Shown piece by piece: positions 12,107-20,542 of a stretch of DNA of 55,884 nt. The position numbers and the translations under genes were made by a program. Where the stretch lies: positions 1-55,884 of the forward strand of contig JBOGTC010000088.1 in NCBI GenBank assembly GCA_050692055.1, given 5' to 3'. The first letter of the stretch is position 1; each line of letters starts with the position of its first letter. This stretch comes from JBOGTC01 sp050692055 (GTDB lineage Bacteria; Chloroflexota; Limnocylindria; QHBO01). Below the pieces are notes generated by a model. The model saw nothing but the letters and a program-made list of their open reading frames with translations. It made no database searches and had not been told where the DNA came from.

Positions 12107-12188
12107 TGAACCGTCGGCCGAGCGGTCGGAATCGGCGCTTCCTCCGACGGTTCATTCTGGGGTGATGGGCTATCCACTTCGCTCCACC
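12107..12188 (-). repeat. R2 stem-loop repeat, copy A (also a possible rpoD terminator)
   Basis: On the minus strand this reads as a 23-base box (12188 to 12166, GGTGGAGCGAAGTGGATAGC plus CCA) followed by a hairpin whose 11-base arms, TGAACCGTCGG and CCGACGGTTCA (12107-12117, 12144-12154), pair perfectly around a 26-base loop. It begins 55 bases after the rpoD stop. There is no T-tract, so a role as intrinsic terminator is uncertain. Confidence 0.75.
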
Positions 12189-12356
12189 GGCGGCCAAGTC
12201 CGCGCCCCGCTTCTGGCTACATAGCAATGGGATTACTGCAACGCGTCGGGAGAGGCCATTCTCTCGCTCCGAGTCATAGACTTCCATAGATTCAGACCGG
12301 CCAACCCTCGCCGTTTGTCACGCACCAGTCACCACGTTGCTGACGCGAGAAACCAG

Positions 12357-12437
12357 GGTGGAGCGAAGTGGATAGCCCACCTGGGTGAATCACTCGTAGG
12401 AGGACTGGTGCCCTCCGCGGCTTCCTCCGCTGGTTCA
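12357..12437 (+). repeat. R2 stem-loop repeat, copy B (inverted relative to copy A)
   Basis: The 23-base box at 12357-12379 is an exact reverse complement of 12166-12188. It is followed, as in copy A, by an imperfect hairpin: TGAATCA and AGGAGGA (from 12386) against TTCCTCCGCTGGTTCA (ending 12437). The arms and box are conserved but the loop is not. The two copies face each other across about 168 bases, so the pair could form a large cruciform. Confidence 0.75.
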
Positions 12438-12524
12438 TCCATGGAGGAATAGCGCGCTGCTGCGCCGCCGCGCCAGAGTTGTGGCACCCCACGTGCCGCA
12501 CGCCGTTGCGGGCGGTCACCGCGG

Positions 12525-12530
12525 TAGGAT
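12525..12530 (+). promoter_or_regulatory. -10 element giving a probable leaderless nitroreductase mRNA
   Basis: TAGGAT ends 8 bases before the ATG of the nitroreductase gene, and no Shine-Dalgarno sequence is present; the expected start of transcription is at or next to the ATG. Confidence 0.55.
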
Positions 12531-12538
12531 TCGGCCCA

Positions 12539-13135
12539 ATGGAGTTCAGCGAGGTCGTCCGACGCCGCCGCATGGTGCGTCACTTCGCCGGCGAGCCCGT
12601 GGATCGCGCGACGCTCGAGCGCATCGCGGCCACCGCGCAGCGGGCGCCGAGCGCCGGGTTCAGCCAGGGCCAGCGGCTCGTGATCGTGACCGAGGCCAAC
12701 CGCCGGCGGCGCCTGGCGGAGCTCGCGGGAGAGGCGTTCTACACCGGCCAGGGCTTCGATCCGTGGATCAGCGAAGCGCCCGCGCTGTTCGTGCCGTGCG
12801 TCAGCGCCAAGGTCTACGTCGACCGCTACAACGAGCCGGACAAGCGCGACCCCGATGCCCCGCCCGGGACCAAGGAGGACTGGACGGTCCCGTACTGGTG
12901 GATGGACGTGGGCTGCACCGTGATGCTGGTGCTCCTCGCAGCCGTGGACGAGGGGCTGGCCGCAGGCTTCGCCGGTGGCGATGTGGACGGCATCCGCGCC
13001 GAGCTGGGAATCCCCGACGATTACGTGCCGGTGGGCGTCATCCCGGTCGGGAGGCCGCTGCCCGACAAGAGGTCGCCGTCGCTGCTGCGCGGCTGGCGCG
13101 GCCCCGAGGAGTTCGCGCGCTGGGAGTCCTGGTAG
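12539..13135 (+). CDS. Nitroreductase-family flavoprotein
   Basis: This 198-residue protein begins MEFSEVVRRRRMVRHFAGEP, the typical start of FMN-dependent nitroreductases, in which the RRRxVRxF stretch binds the FMN phosphate. APSAGFSQGQ forms the next FMN loop, and PVGVIPVGRPLPDKRSPSL is the conserved C-terminal strand. The family catalyses two-electron reductions of nitro compounds, quinones or flavins; the true substrate cannot be told. An insertion (about residues 85-120, with YVDRYNEPDKRDPDAPPGTK and an aromatic WTVPYWW) is typical of a subgroup. I chose this ATG rather than an upstream frame extension because conserved sequence starts here and a -10 box sits right before it. Confidence 0.88.
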   Translation: MEFSEVVRRRRMVRHFAGEPVDRATLERIAATAQRAPSAGFSQGQRLVIVTEANRRRRLAELAGEAFYTGQGFDPWISEAPALFVPCVSAKVYVDRYNEPDKRDPDAPPGTKEDWTVPYWWMDVGCTVMLVLLAAVDEGLAAGFAGGDVDGIRAELGIPDDYVPVGVIPVGRPLPDKRSPSLLRGWRGPEEFARWESW

Positions 13136-13229
13136 CCAGGGCGATATCCTTCGGGCGTGCGATCGCTCACGGTCGGGGCGTCCGTGCTCCTGCGGCCAGC
13201 AGCAGGGCTTGGACGACGTCACAGGGTTC

Positions 13230-13470
13230 GTGGTGGAGTACAGGACCGGCTCGATTCCGCCGCCCTTCAACTATGTTTACCGCCCGAGCAGAGCTTCGGA
13301 CCGATGCTGAGCCGCTGACGGGAAGCGATTCGATCCAAGTTACCGTCACGTTCGCCGATGGGAACCAGCGATCCGGCCAACCATCCAACCGCGAGGGGCT
13401 GGAGGAGCTGACATCGGCTCTCGACCGCCAGGCGCGAGAGGCGCTGGACCACCCACGCCAGGGCCCCTGA
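13230..13470 (+). pseudogene. Small frameshifted gene (YRTGSIPPPFNY-type protein)
   Basis: One frame encodes VVEYRTGSIPPPFNYVYR and stops at 13308-13310. Another frame, from about 13275, continues with AELRTDAEPLTGSDSIQVTV then FADGNQRSGQPSNREGLEEL up to TGA 13468-13470. Both halves read as natural protein and together resemble a small family with a 'YxTGSxPPP(Y/F)xYxY' strand motif. A frame change near 13275-13290 would join them. Either the gene is broken, or there is an error in the sequence. A TATCCT box (13145-13150) six bases before a GTG at 13157 is a possible old promoter. Function unknown. Confidence 0.42.
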
Positions 13471-13552
13471 AGCGTTCGCGTGCCGGATCACCAGCGGTCG
13501 GCTCCGAGCGACAGGCGCCCGATGGCTTTGTCGGACACGACCCGCGCATGGG

Positions 13553-13561
13553 TTATCCACA
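13553..13561 (+). other. Isolated DnaA-box-like sequence
   Basis: TTATCCACA is a perfect match to the common DnaA box, in the gap before the GtrA fusion gene. No cluster of boxes or AT-rich unwinding region surrounds it, so it is not evidence of an origin. Confidence 0.35.
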
Positions 13562-13678
13562 AGTCATTGACGACCCAGTACGAAGGTAGTAGTCTCCGCG
13601 ACCTCTTCCGGACCGCGGCTGCAAGCCAGTGCCGTTCTTGGAACGCGATCCAACTGTAGGGGAAAGGATCGCGCTGAC

Positions 13679-15415
13679 TTGCGTGGAAACTGGGGATCCA
13701 CACCTGTGGCCGCACCCTTGTCGAGACTGGCCAACTCACGGTCTCTCGCTGCCCTCCGCTTCGGCGCCGTCGGAGCCTCGGGCATTGTGGTCAATCAACT
13801 GGCCTTTGCCACGCTGACCGAGATCGGCAGCGTGTATTACCTCGCTGCTGCCATCGCTGCCACGCAGGCGTCAAGCACCTGGAACTTCATCGGCACCGAG
13901 TTCTGGGCATTTGGCCCGCGACGAAATCGAGCCGCGGGCACCATGCTGTCTCGGCTGCTTTCGTTCCTGGCAATCAACAATGCTGCGCTGTTCCTGCGCG
14001 TGCCGCTTCTATGGCTGCTGGTCAGCGGTATCGGGATTCACCATCTCATCGCCAACCTGCTCACGCTGGGCATCCTGTTCATGGTACGGTTTGCTGTTGC
14101 GGACGGCTGGATCTGGCGAGTCACGAGCGCAGTCGAGCCGATGGTGCCACCGGAAGGCGGTACCTATCCGGTCCCGCGCTTGGTGCCGATTGAGCCCGGT
14201 CAGCCGGATCAGTTCCGGTACGACATTGCGGGATTGCTGCGGGTGGAGTCCGACGTCGAGCTCCCCGAGCTGGGCTACTTCGCCACATCCGCTAAGGAGG
14301 ATCCAGACATCAGGATCCGGACCACACGTGTGGGTGGTTTGCCATCCCGCCAAAGTCGGTTCACGCACGCGGGCTCGAGGCTCAGCTACCTGGAGCAACT
14401 GGGCTCGGCGAGTGCAAACTTCCGCATCGTCATGGGCTCGCCCATCGAGGTTGAGGTGAGTCCGCTGCTCGCCAAGTCGAGGCACGTCCTCTACACGAAC
14501 GTCCTCGAAGCGCTGCTGCGCTTCCTGCTCGTCTCACGCGGCTACGTACTCCTTCACTCCGCCGCGATGATGGTCGATGGCAAAGCCGTGCTCCTGTCCG
14601 CACAAACCGATACCGGAAAGACGAGCACGGTCATCAAGCTTGTGCGGGAGCGCGGTTACGACTTCCTGAGCGATGACATGACGATCGTCGCCCCGGATGG
14701 TCGAGCAATCTGCTACCCCAAGCCGATGACGCTGAGCTCTCACACGATGGCCGTGATCTCGGGACACGAGCTCAAGAAGCGTCAGCGCGTCGCGCTTGCA
14801 ATCCAAAGTCGGCTCCACTCGAAATCCGGACGCAGCGTGGGGCGATTCTTGGGCGGCCTGCAGATCCCCATCATGTCGGTGAACTCCGTGGTACAGATTC
14901 TTGTACCTCCTCCGAAGTACAGGATCGACGCACTGCTGGAGTGTCGGATCGGGCGTGAGGCGCAGATCGGTCACGTTGTCTTGATGGAGCGCGGCGAGAG
15001 CTTGCGGGAACGCCTCCACTCCCATGAGGCAATCGACCAGCTCGTGGAGAACACGGACGACGCCTATGGCTTCCCGCCGTTCGCGACGTTCGCCCCTCAC
15101 ATAACCATCGGGGGCGACGACTACGAGACGCTGCGACGGAAGGAGCGGATGCTTCTCGCCGACGCCCTGCGAACTGCGACGGTCTGGCGCCTGCGCGTTC
15201 CAGGGCACGAATGGGGCGAAGTCCTTCCTGACCTCTTTGCGGAAGCTCGGAAGGTCGAAGAACCCACCCTCGTTCCGTTGCCGGTCAATCCTTCGCATGC
15301 AGATCGCTTCGGGAGCACGAAGTGGGGCGACAGCCATACGACGACGGGTGGGCACGTACCGAAAGCAGCTAGGTCTCGTGCCGAACCGGAGGCTCGTGTC
15401 GATCCCGCTTCCTAG
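13679..15415 (+). CDS. GtrA-like membrane domain fused to an HPr-kinase-like ATPase domain
   Basis: This 578-residue protein has two unrelated parts. Residues about 25-145 carry four hydrophobic segments with the GtrA pattern (RFGAVGASGIVVNQLAFATL; FIGTEFWAFGPRR), a family that flips or supports polyprenyl-linked sugars. After a linker, residues about 290-500 resemble HprK-type P-loop kinases: LLHSAAMMVDGKAVLLSAQ leads into a Walker A, TDTGKTST (near 305), followed by FLSDDMTIVAPDGRAICYP, where the acidic pair corresponds to the metal and catalytic site. The Walker A lacks one of the usual glycines. The start is TTG with AAAGGA upstream; a GTG at 13706 is an alternative. It heads the surface-polymer block and probably couples lipid-linked sugar handling to a phosphotransfer step. 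Confidence 0.82.
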   Translation: MRGNWGSTPVAAPLSRLANSRSLAALRFGAVGASGIVVNQLAFATLTEIGSVYYLAAAIAATQASSTWNFIGTEFWAFGPRRNRAAGTMLSRLLSFLAINNAALFLRVPLLWLLVSGIGIHHLIANLLTLGILFMVRFAVADGWIWRVTSAVEPMVPPEGGTYPVPRLVPIEPGQPDQFRYDIAGLLRVESDVELPELGYFATSAKEDPDIRIRTTRVGGLPSRQSRFTHAGSRLSYLEQLGSASANFRIVMGSPIEVEVSPLLAKSRHVLYTNVLEALLRFLLVSRGYVLLHSAAMMVDGKAVLLSAQTDTGKTSTVIKLVRERGYDFLSDDMTIVAPDGRAICYPKPMTLSSHTMAVISGHELKKRQRVALAIQSRLHSKSGRSVGRFLGGLQIPIMSVNSVVQILVPPPKYRIDALLECRIGREAQIGHVVLMERGESLRERLHSHEAIDQLVENTDDAYGFPPFATFAPHITIGGDDYETLRRKERMLLADALRTATVWRLRVPGHEWGEVLPDLFAEARKVEEPTLVPLPVNPSHADRFGSTKWGDSHTTTGGHVPKAARSRAEPEARVDPAS

Positions 15416-15437
15416 GCGCTCACGTCCTGGGGTCCTC

Positions 15438-17090
15438 ATGTCGCGCTCACTCCGGATCTACCCGGCACCGGCAGCTGAGACGCGCCTGATCAGTCGCGGA
15501 AGGGTCCTGCCCAATGCAATCGTATCGGGCGCCGCGTTATCCGCAGTAGGCGTCCTGGCGCTGGCAGCGGCGCTGCGTCTGCCGGCGCTGGCAGATGTGG
15601 GCTTCAGCAGCGACGAGGCGGTGTACGCCGGACAAGGTGCTGCGTTGGTCGGCCTTGAACCCTATCCGGAGCTGTTCTCTCTCTTTCGCGCGCACCCGCT
15701 GTTGTTGCAGGGCATCGTCGGAATCATCTTCCAAGCCGTTGGAGTGAGTGACCTCGCGGCGCGTCTGGTGGTTGCACTCCTCTTTGGCATGGGAACGGTA
15801 GTCGCGACCTACCTATTGGGACGCGAGCTATACGGAAGGCAAGTTGGAGGCCTGGCCGCGCTCATCGTGGCGGTCCTTCCCTACCACGCCCTCCTATCCC
15901 GTCAGGTCATGGTCGATACCGGCATGGCGTTCTTTACGACCCTGGCTCTGTGGGCCTTGGCCTTCGCTGTCCGGACGTCCAGCGGCTGGTGGCTTGCGCT
16001 GGCCGCCGCAACGGCCGGAGCTGCGGCGCTCACAAAGGAAATCGCCGTTCTCATGGTGCCCGCGGTGCTTGCGTACCTGGCCACTACAGGCCACTGGCGG
16101 GTCTTCGGGCTGCGCTCCTACGTCCTCGCCACGTTCGCGTACGTGCTGACCGTAGCCCCGTTCGTTGTCAGTCGTCTTCTCGGACCGCAAAGCAACGCGT
16201 CAGACGTCGTCCTGTGGCAGATCTCGCGGCCCCCCAATCACGATCCTGACTATTTCCTCAGGGTTTCACTGCAGTTCATCGGGCCTGCCCTCTTGGCTCT
16301 CGGCGCCGTCGGCGCAGCACGCGCCCTCGCTCGGCGAACGCCTCCCGATCTCCTGCTGCTGGCGCCCATGGCCACCCTTCTTGCGTTCTTCCAGGTGTGG
16401 CCCACCAAGCTGTTCCCGTACTTGATGCCGCTCGTACCCCTGCTGGCAATCGCAGCCAGTGTCGGTTCACTCTGGCTTATCCGGGTCTCCAGGCAGGCTC
16501 CCCTCGGCCGCCGGCTGCATCCCGGGCCGATCGTCCTTGCTGGCATCCTCCTGCTCTCCGCAGGCACAGCGTGGGGAACAGTTCGGGCCAGTCCCGAGAG
16601 ACCCGACGGCTTCGCGGCGCTCGATGTCGAGCTGCAGGATTTCGCCGGAGCGCGAGAGGCAGCGGTGTGGGCGCTGACGCACACGCCCGCCAATGCTCAC
16701 TTCCTGACTATCGGCCCATCGCTGGGAAACATCCTTCGGTTCTATGGGCACCGCGACTCGGTTGCCCTGAGCGTGAGTCCCGATCCGCGCCGGCGCAACC
16801 CCGCCTACGTCCCGGTTCCCAACCCGGACCTGGCGCTGCGGGACTCGGCGATCCACTACCTGGTGTGGGATGCATACAGCGCCGACCGCTCGGCGTTCTA
16901 CAACACCCGGCTCCTCCGCTATGCGCGTAAGTATGCGGGTCAGATCGTCTTCTCTGCCTACATTGGGCCGACGGGCGAGATGATCAGTTCTGCCGGGCCA
17001 GCACCCTCAGGCGCCGATGTCCGGGTGGTTATCTACAGCACGGCGGGAGGAAACCCACAGCCCACTCCCCAGAACCCCGAGGATTCCTGA
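15438..17090 (+). CDS. Dolichyl-phosphate-mannose-type (GT39/ArnT-like) membrane glycosyltransferase
   Basis: This 550-residue protein has about ten to twelve hydrophobic segments. The first outside loop contains the acidic catalytic motif VGFSSDEAVYAGQGA, as in GT-C glycosyltransferases (PMT, ArnT), and a later HPLLLQG matches the conserved loop after it. A soluble C-terminal region of about 150 residues is placed outside. Such enzymes move a sugar from a polyprenyl-phosphate donor to a lipid or protein at the outer membrane face. The frame is open further upstream, but ATG 15438 lies just before the conserved start and 22 bases after the previous stop. It follows the GtrA fusion, which fits donor supply. 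Confidence 0.88.
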   Translation: MSRSLRIYPAPAAETRLISRGRVLPNAIVSGAALSAVGVLALAAALRLPALADVGFSSDEAVYAGQGAALVGLEPYPELFSLFRAHPLLLQGIVGIIFQAVGVSDLAARLVVALLFGMGTVVATYLLGRELYGRQVGGLAALIVAVLPYHALLSRQVMVDTGMAFFTTLALWALAFAVRTSSGWWLALAAATAGAAALTKEIAVLMVPAVLAYLATTGHWRVFGLRSYVLATFAYVLTVAPFVVSRLLGPQSNASDVVLWQISRPPNHDPDYFLRVSLQFIGPALLALGAVGAARALARRTPPDLLLLAPMATLLAFFQVWPTKLFPYLMPLVPLLAIAASVGSLWLIRVSRQAPLGRRLHPGPIVLAGILLLSAGTAWGTVRASPERPDGFAALDVELQDFAGAREAAVWALTHTPANAHFLTIGPSLGNILRFYGHRDSVALSVSPDPRRRNPAYVPVPNPDLALRDSAIHYLVWDAYSADRSAFYNTRLLRYARKYAGQIVFSAYIGPTGEMISSAGPAPSGADVRVVIYSTAGGNPQPTPQNPEDS

Positions 17091-18431
17091 GTGCGTCCGC
17101 CCCACAGGCTCCTCATCCTGACACTCACGCTCCTCCTGGTGGGATCGTCGTCGCCAGGCGCCGCTGCGTCCAGTGAGCGAGCCATCGAGCACATCGTCAT
17201 CATCATCGAGCAGAACCACACCTTTGACTCTTACTTCTCCGCCTTTCCAGGGGTGGCGGGTAATGGGGAGCTATCGGTCGAGCTCGATGACGGAACCGGG
17301 CGAGTAGTCCGCCGCACACCATCTGCCGGCGAATCAGCTTCGCTGGAGATTGAACCTGGTGAAGAGCCACTCGCCGATGGGAGGGCAGCGGCGATTACCG
17401 CGTTCGCCGGCGGACGAATGGACGGCTTCGCACGGGCACAGACTGCGACCGGACACTCGCCGGACCTCGCGCTCTCCTATCTCGCGCCAGAGTCAGCACG
17501 CGCTCTCTGGAGCATCGCCGACAGCTATGTCCTCTTTGACCACTACTTCTCCTCGTACATGGGCGGAAGTCTGCCGAACACGATGCACCTCTTCTCGGGC
17601 GATGATTTCGGCTTGACCAGCTCGAGCAAGCAGAACCTTGAACGCCTTCGATCTGAGCACGTCCCGACGATCATCGACGTCGCGGTGGAGGATGGATACG
17701 ACGCGAAGCTGTACGTCGGGGATCTTCACGGGGTTGATCCGGAGAAGGTCATTCGCGGCGAGTACGTCGATGAACAAGTCCAGACGCCTTCCGCGCTGTA
17801 CTGGATGCCTCCACTGGCGATGCCACGCTTCTGGCAGGACGATCGCCTCGAGGACGTGGTCGCCTCTCAAGAGGACTTTTTCCGTGACGCAGCCCTTGGG
17901 ACGCTTCCCCATGTGAGCTTCCTGCTACCCACTCCTACAGACCATCCACTCACCACGGCGGCGGCCTCTCAAAGTCGCCTGGTTGGCTTGGTCAACGCGG
18001 TAATGAAAGGCCCGCAGTGGGAGTCGGTCGCAGTGTTCGTCGTCTGGGATGACTGGGGCGGCTTCTACGACAGTGTTGCTCCGCCGCTGGGGTTGGGGTT
18101 TCGTGTTCCGGCACTGCTCATTTCCCCGTGGGCCCGGGAAGGCTACGTCTCGAGCGTCCGCCACGATCACTCCTCTATCCCAAAGTTCATCGGAGAGACG
18201 CTTGAGCTCCCGGCGCTCAACAGCGAGCAACAACACCTGAACGGCTTCGGGGACGCGCTCGACTTTTCGCGACCACCTCGCGATCCGCAACTGCTCAGCA
18301 TGGCCACACTCCCCGATTCCCCGGTGGGTAGCCAGGCAGAGAACACGCTGGTAAGGGTCGTCTACGCGCTCTTTCTCACCGGGCTGGGCTTCCTCCTCAT
18401 GAGCAGATGGCTGTTTTCGTGGACCCGATAG
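17091..18431 (+). CDS. Secreted phosphoesterase family protein (phospholipase C/acid phosphatase type)
   Basis: This 446-residue protein starts at GTG directly after the previous stop. It has a signal peptide (about residues 1-26, Leu-rich, ending GAAA) and then the family hallmark IEHIVIIIEQNHTFDSYFSA, where Glu and Asn bind catalytic metal in phospholipase C/AcpA-like enzymes. Further conserved parts are SYVLFDHYFSSYMGGSLPNT, VFVVWDDWGGFYDSVAPP and VPALLISPWAREGYVSS with a downstream HDHSSI. A C-terminal hydrophobic segment (about 420-442) then anchors it, so it is probably held on the outer face. It may cleave phosphodiester bonds of lipids or surface polymers. Confidence 0.88.
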   Translation: MRPPHRLLILTLTLLLVGSSSPGAAASSERAIEHIVIIIEQNHTFDSYFSAFPGVAGNGELSVELDDGTGRVVRRTPSAGESASLEIEPGEEPLADGRAAAITAFAGGRMDGFARAQTATGHSPDLALSYLAPESARALWSIADSYVLFDHYFSSYMGGSLPNTMHLFSGDDFGLTSSSKQNLERLRSEHVPTIIDVAVEDGYDAKLYVGDLHGVDPEKVIRGEYVDEQVQTPSALYWMPPLAMPRFWQDDRLEDVVASQEDFFRDAALGTLPHVSFLLPTPTDHPLTTAAASQSRLVGLVNAVMKGPQWESVAVFVVWDDWGGFYDSVAPPLGLGFRVPALLISPWAREGYVSSVRHDHSSIPKFIGETLELPALNSEQQHLNGFGDALDFSRPPRDPQLLSMATLPDSPVGSQAENTLVRVVYALFLTGLGFLLMSRWLFSWTR

Positions 18432-20482
18432 GCCCCCTGCGCGTCCGGCTGACGCGCCGAGCGCTGCTCGCAGCCGTGGCGTCGAGCGCCGCGGCCTATC
18501 TCGTCGCGTGCACGAGTCGTGTGCTACCGCGTCCCACGCCTGCCCCCGCGCGTGCGAACCGCACCCTGGCCCCGTCAAGGCCAGATATCCTCGAGCCGAT
18601 CCCTGACAGCCTTATATTCGGCGATGCACCCGTGAAGATCCGCTGGACGGCTGTGCCAGGCGCTCGCGACTACGCCGTGGAACTGAACGGGACGGTAGTC
18701 GACACCACTCCGACTAACGAAGTCGAGTTCGGGTTCGACAGTAACAGCGTGGGGCTTCAGGAAGGACTCAACGCGCTTCGTATCGTCGCACGTGCCGGAG
18801 ACGAAGTGTGGAGCGATGCGACCCACTTTGAGCTGGCTCCCGTTCGGGGCGTACGAGCGCGCCACTTCGATCTGGAAGACGATGGACCAGTCGAAGCAAC
18901 CGCTGGCAGCGCGGGAGCCGTACTCGAGATCGGCGCTGCATTCGCATTTGGCTCGAGCGGGAAGGGCGTTCGGCTGAAGGTTGAGGCGGGATCAGACGGC
19001 GTAGCGTATGAGAATCTTCGAAGCATCCCGCTTGGCGACTCCTGGGTCCGACTCCGTGTTCGGTTCCTCGACTGTTGTGAGCAATCGCGTCGAATAAGCC
19101 TCGCGCGAATCCGCGCGTCGGGCTCGTCGGCAACCGAACGGCTGATATGGACAGGCAGCACGGTTTCAACGTCCAGCCTACGGGACACCCTCGTCGTGCC
19201 TGCCGATGAGTGGCTGCAGCTTCAGTTCGGGGTGACCGCCAACGGAGATGTCGAACTATGGGTCTTTGATGGCGCACACGAGAGGTTGGTGGGCCGAGGA
19301 ACAAATGCAGATCTCGCGGCTGAGACCAAGGACATCGTCTCGTTTGGCAACGACATCTCAGATCCCGGAGGCCCTGTCGAAGTATGGCTGGACAACATCG
19401 CCATCGCCGAAGCCAGGCTGCCCTGGTTGAAGAGCGAACCCGACCCAGTGCCCACCCGTCTCCCGAAGCTCGACCCCGCTGCGTTGCCCGGCGTCTTCAG
19501 CTTTGCCTTCGGCTCCTGCAACGTCTCGACGTGGGTGCCATACCGCGGCTTCGCACTGAACGCCGCAGCGGATATGGAACCCGACTTCGTGGTCCACCTG
19601 GGCGACAACTGCTATCCAGACACCGGTGCCTACCGCCAGACGACCGCTGGCTACTTGGCGTTGTGGTCGGATCTTCTCTACGAGGAGCAGCTTGGTCGGC
19701 TCGCGCGGCGGCCGTGGCTCTACGTGGCATCCGATCATGACCTCGGGGGGAATAACATCGATCGGGACTCAGTGCTATCGGCGGCAAGCGAAGCGTTCGA
19801 TCGCTGGCAGTCGAATCCTCGAACCCAGCATCCGGAAGGCCGGTATGGGTTGATCGACCTTGACCACGGACGGATTCGCTTGATCTGGGTCGACGCGATC
19901 TCGTACCGGTCACCTCTCAGCGATCCTGATGGACCCGACAAGACAATGCTCGGCAGCGAGCAGAAGGCTTGGCTGCTCGATACCCTTGCCCGTCAAGAAG
20001 GACGTTTGGTCATCATCGCCTCGCAGACAACCATCGGTCACGCCTCCGATACCGGCTGGGCCGCGTACTCGAGGGAGCGGCGCGAGATCCTTCAGGCGTG
20101 CCGGTCCAGTGGCGCCACCGTTCGATGGATCACCGGCGATCATCACACTGCGCGGTGGACGCGCATGGGCAATAGCATGGCAGAGTGGGGAGCCGCTCCA
20201 TTCGCCGAGGTGCCGCAGGGCGATATGGAGCTTCCTGATGACGTCGACGAAGGACTAATGGCCGTCGGGGCTCGCGATCTCGTTGGATCCTCCGTGAAGT
20301 TGGAGCGGGCCCAGATCCTCGCTGCATTGACAATCGATCAACTGCGCTCCGTGTCGTCTTTCGGCAGGGTGGAGATCGATACGTTGAGAGGTACTGCGCG
20401 ATTCGAGGTCCGCGACCATCAGGGCGAGATCCGCGTCCATTCGTCGGGCTTTCGATTCACCGAAACGCTTCAGTATCGTTGA
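18407..20482 (+). CDS. Tat-exported PhoD-like phosphatase lipoprotein with N-terminal beta-sandwich domains
   Basis: This 691-residue protein overlaps the end of the upstream gene by 25 bases. The N-terminus RLTRRALLAAVASSAAAYLV is a twin-Arg-like signal ending in a lipobox with Cys35. A fibronectin/Ig-like module (about 60-145), a concanavalin-like sandwich (about 150-340, EVWLDNIAIAEARLPW) and a PhoD-type metallophosphatase domain (from about 364) follow. The metal-site motifs are FAFGSCNVS, HLGDNCYPDT, SDHDLGGNNID and TGDHHTARW. PhoD enzymes hydrolyse phosphate diesters or monoesters, including teichoic-acid-like polymers, outside the cell. Its pairing with the upstream phosphoesterase suggests work on the same phosphorylated surface substrate. 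Confidence 0.88.
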   Translation: MAVFVDPIGPLRVRLTRRALLAAVASSAAAYLVACTSRVLPRPTPAPARANRTLAPSRPDILEPIPDSLIFGDAPVKIRWTAVPGARDYAVELNGTVVDTTPTNEVEFGFDSNSVGLQEGLNALRIVARAGDEVWSDATHFELAPVRGVRARHFDLEDDGPVEATAGSAGAVLEIGAAFAFGSSGKGVRLKVEAGSDGVAYENLRSIPLGDSWVRLRVRFLDCCEQSRRISLARIRASGSSATERLIWTGSTVSTSSLRDTLVVPADEWLQLQFGVTANGDVELWVFDGAHERLVGRGTNADLAAETKDIVSFGNDISDPGGPVEVWLDNIAIAEARLPWLKSEPDPVPTRLPKLDPAALPGVFSFAFGSCNVSTWVPYRGFALNAAADMEPDFVVHLGDNCYPDTGAYRQTTAGYLALWSDLLYEEQLGRLARRPWLYVASDHDLGGNNIDRDSVLSAASEAFDRWQSNPRTQHPEGRYGLIDLDHGRIRLIWVDAISYRSPLSDPDGPDKTMLGSEQKAWLLDTLARQEGRLVIIASQTTIGHASDTGWAAYSRERREILQACRSSGATVRWITGDHHTARWTRMGNSMAEWGAAPFAEVPQGDMELPDDVDEGLMAVGARDLVGSSVKLERAQILAALTIDQLRSVSSFGRVEIDTLRGTARFEVRDHQGEIRVHSSGFRFTETLQYR

Positions 20483-20542
20483 CGTGAGCCGGCAGCAAGT
20501 GCCCTTCAATCCGAGGATCCAGCCTGCCCTTAGGAGCGGATT

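Noticed and set aside
12107..12154. Certain rho-independent terminator of rpoD
   Set aside because: The hairpin is good but the loop is long and no run of T follows; the element also recurs in inverted form, so I list it as a repeat.
13553..13561. Replication origin
   Set aside because: Only one DnaA-box-like sequence, no cluster and no AT-rich element; dnaA itself is not in the window.
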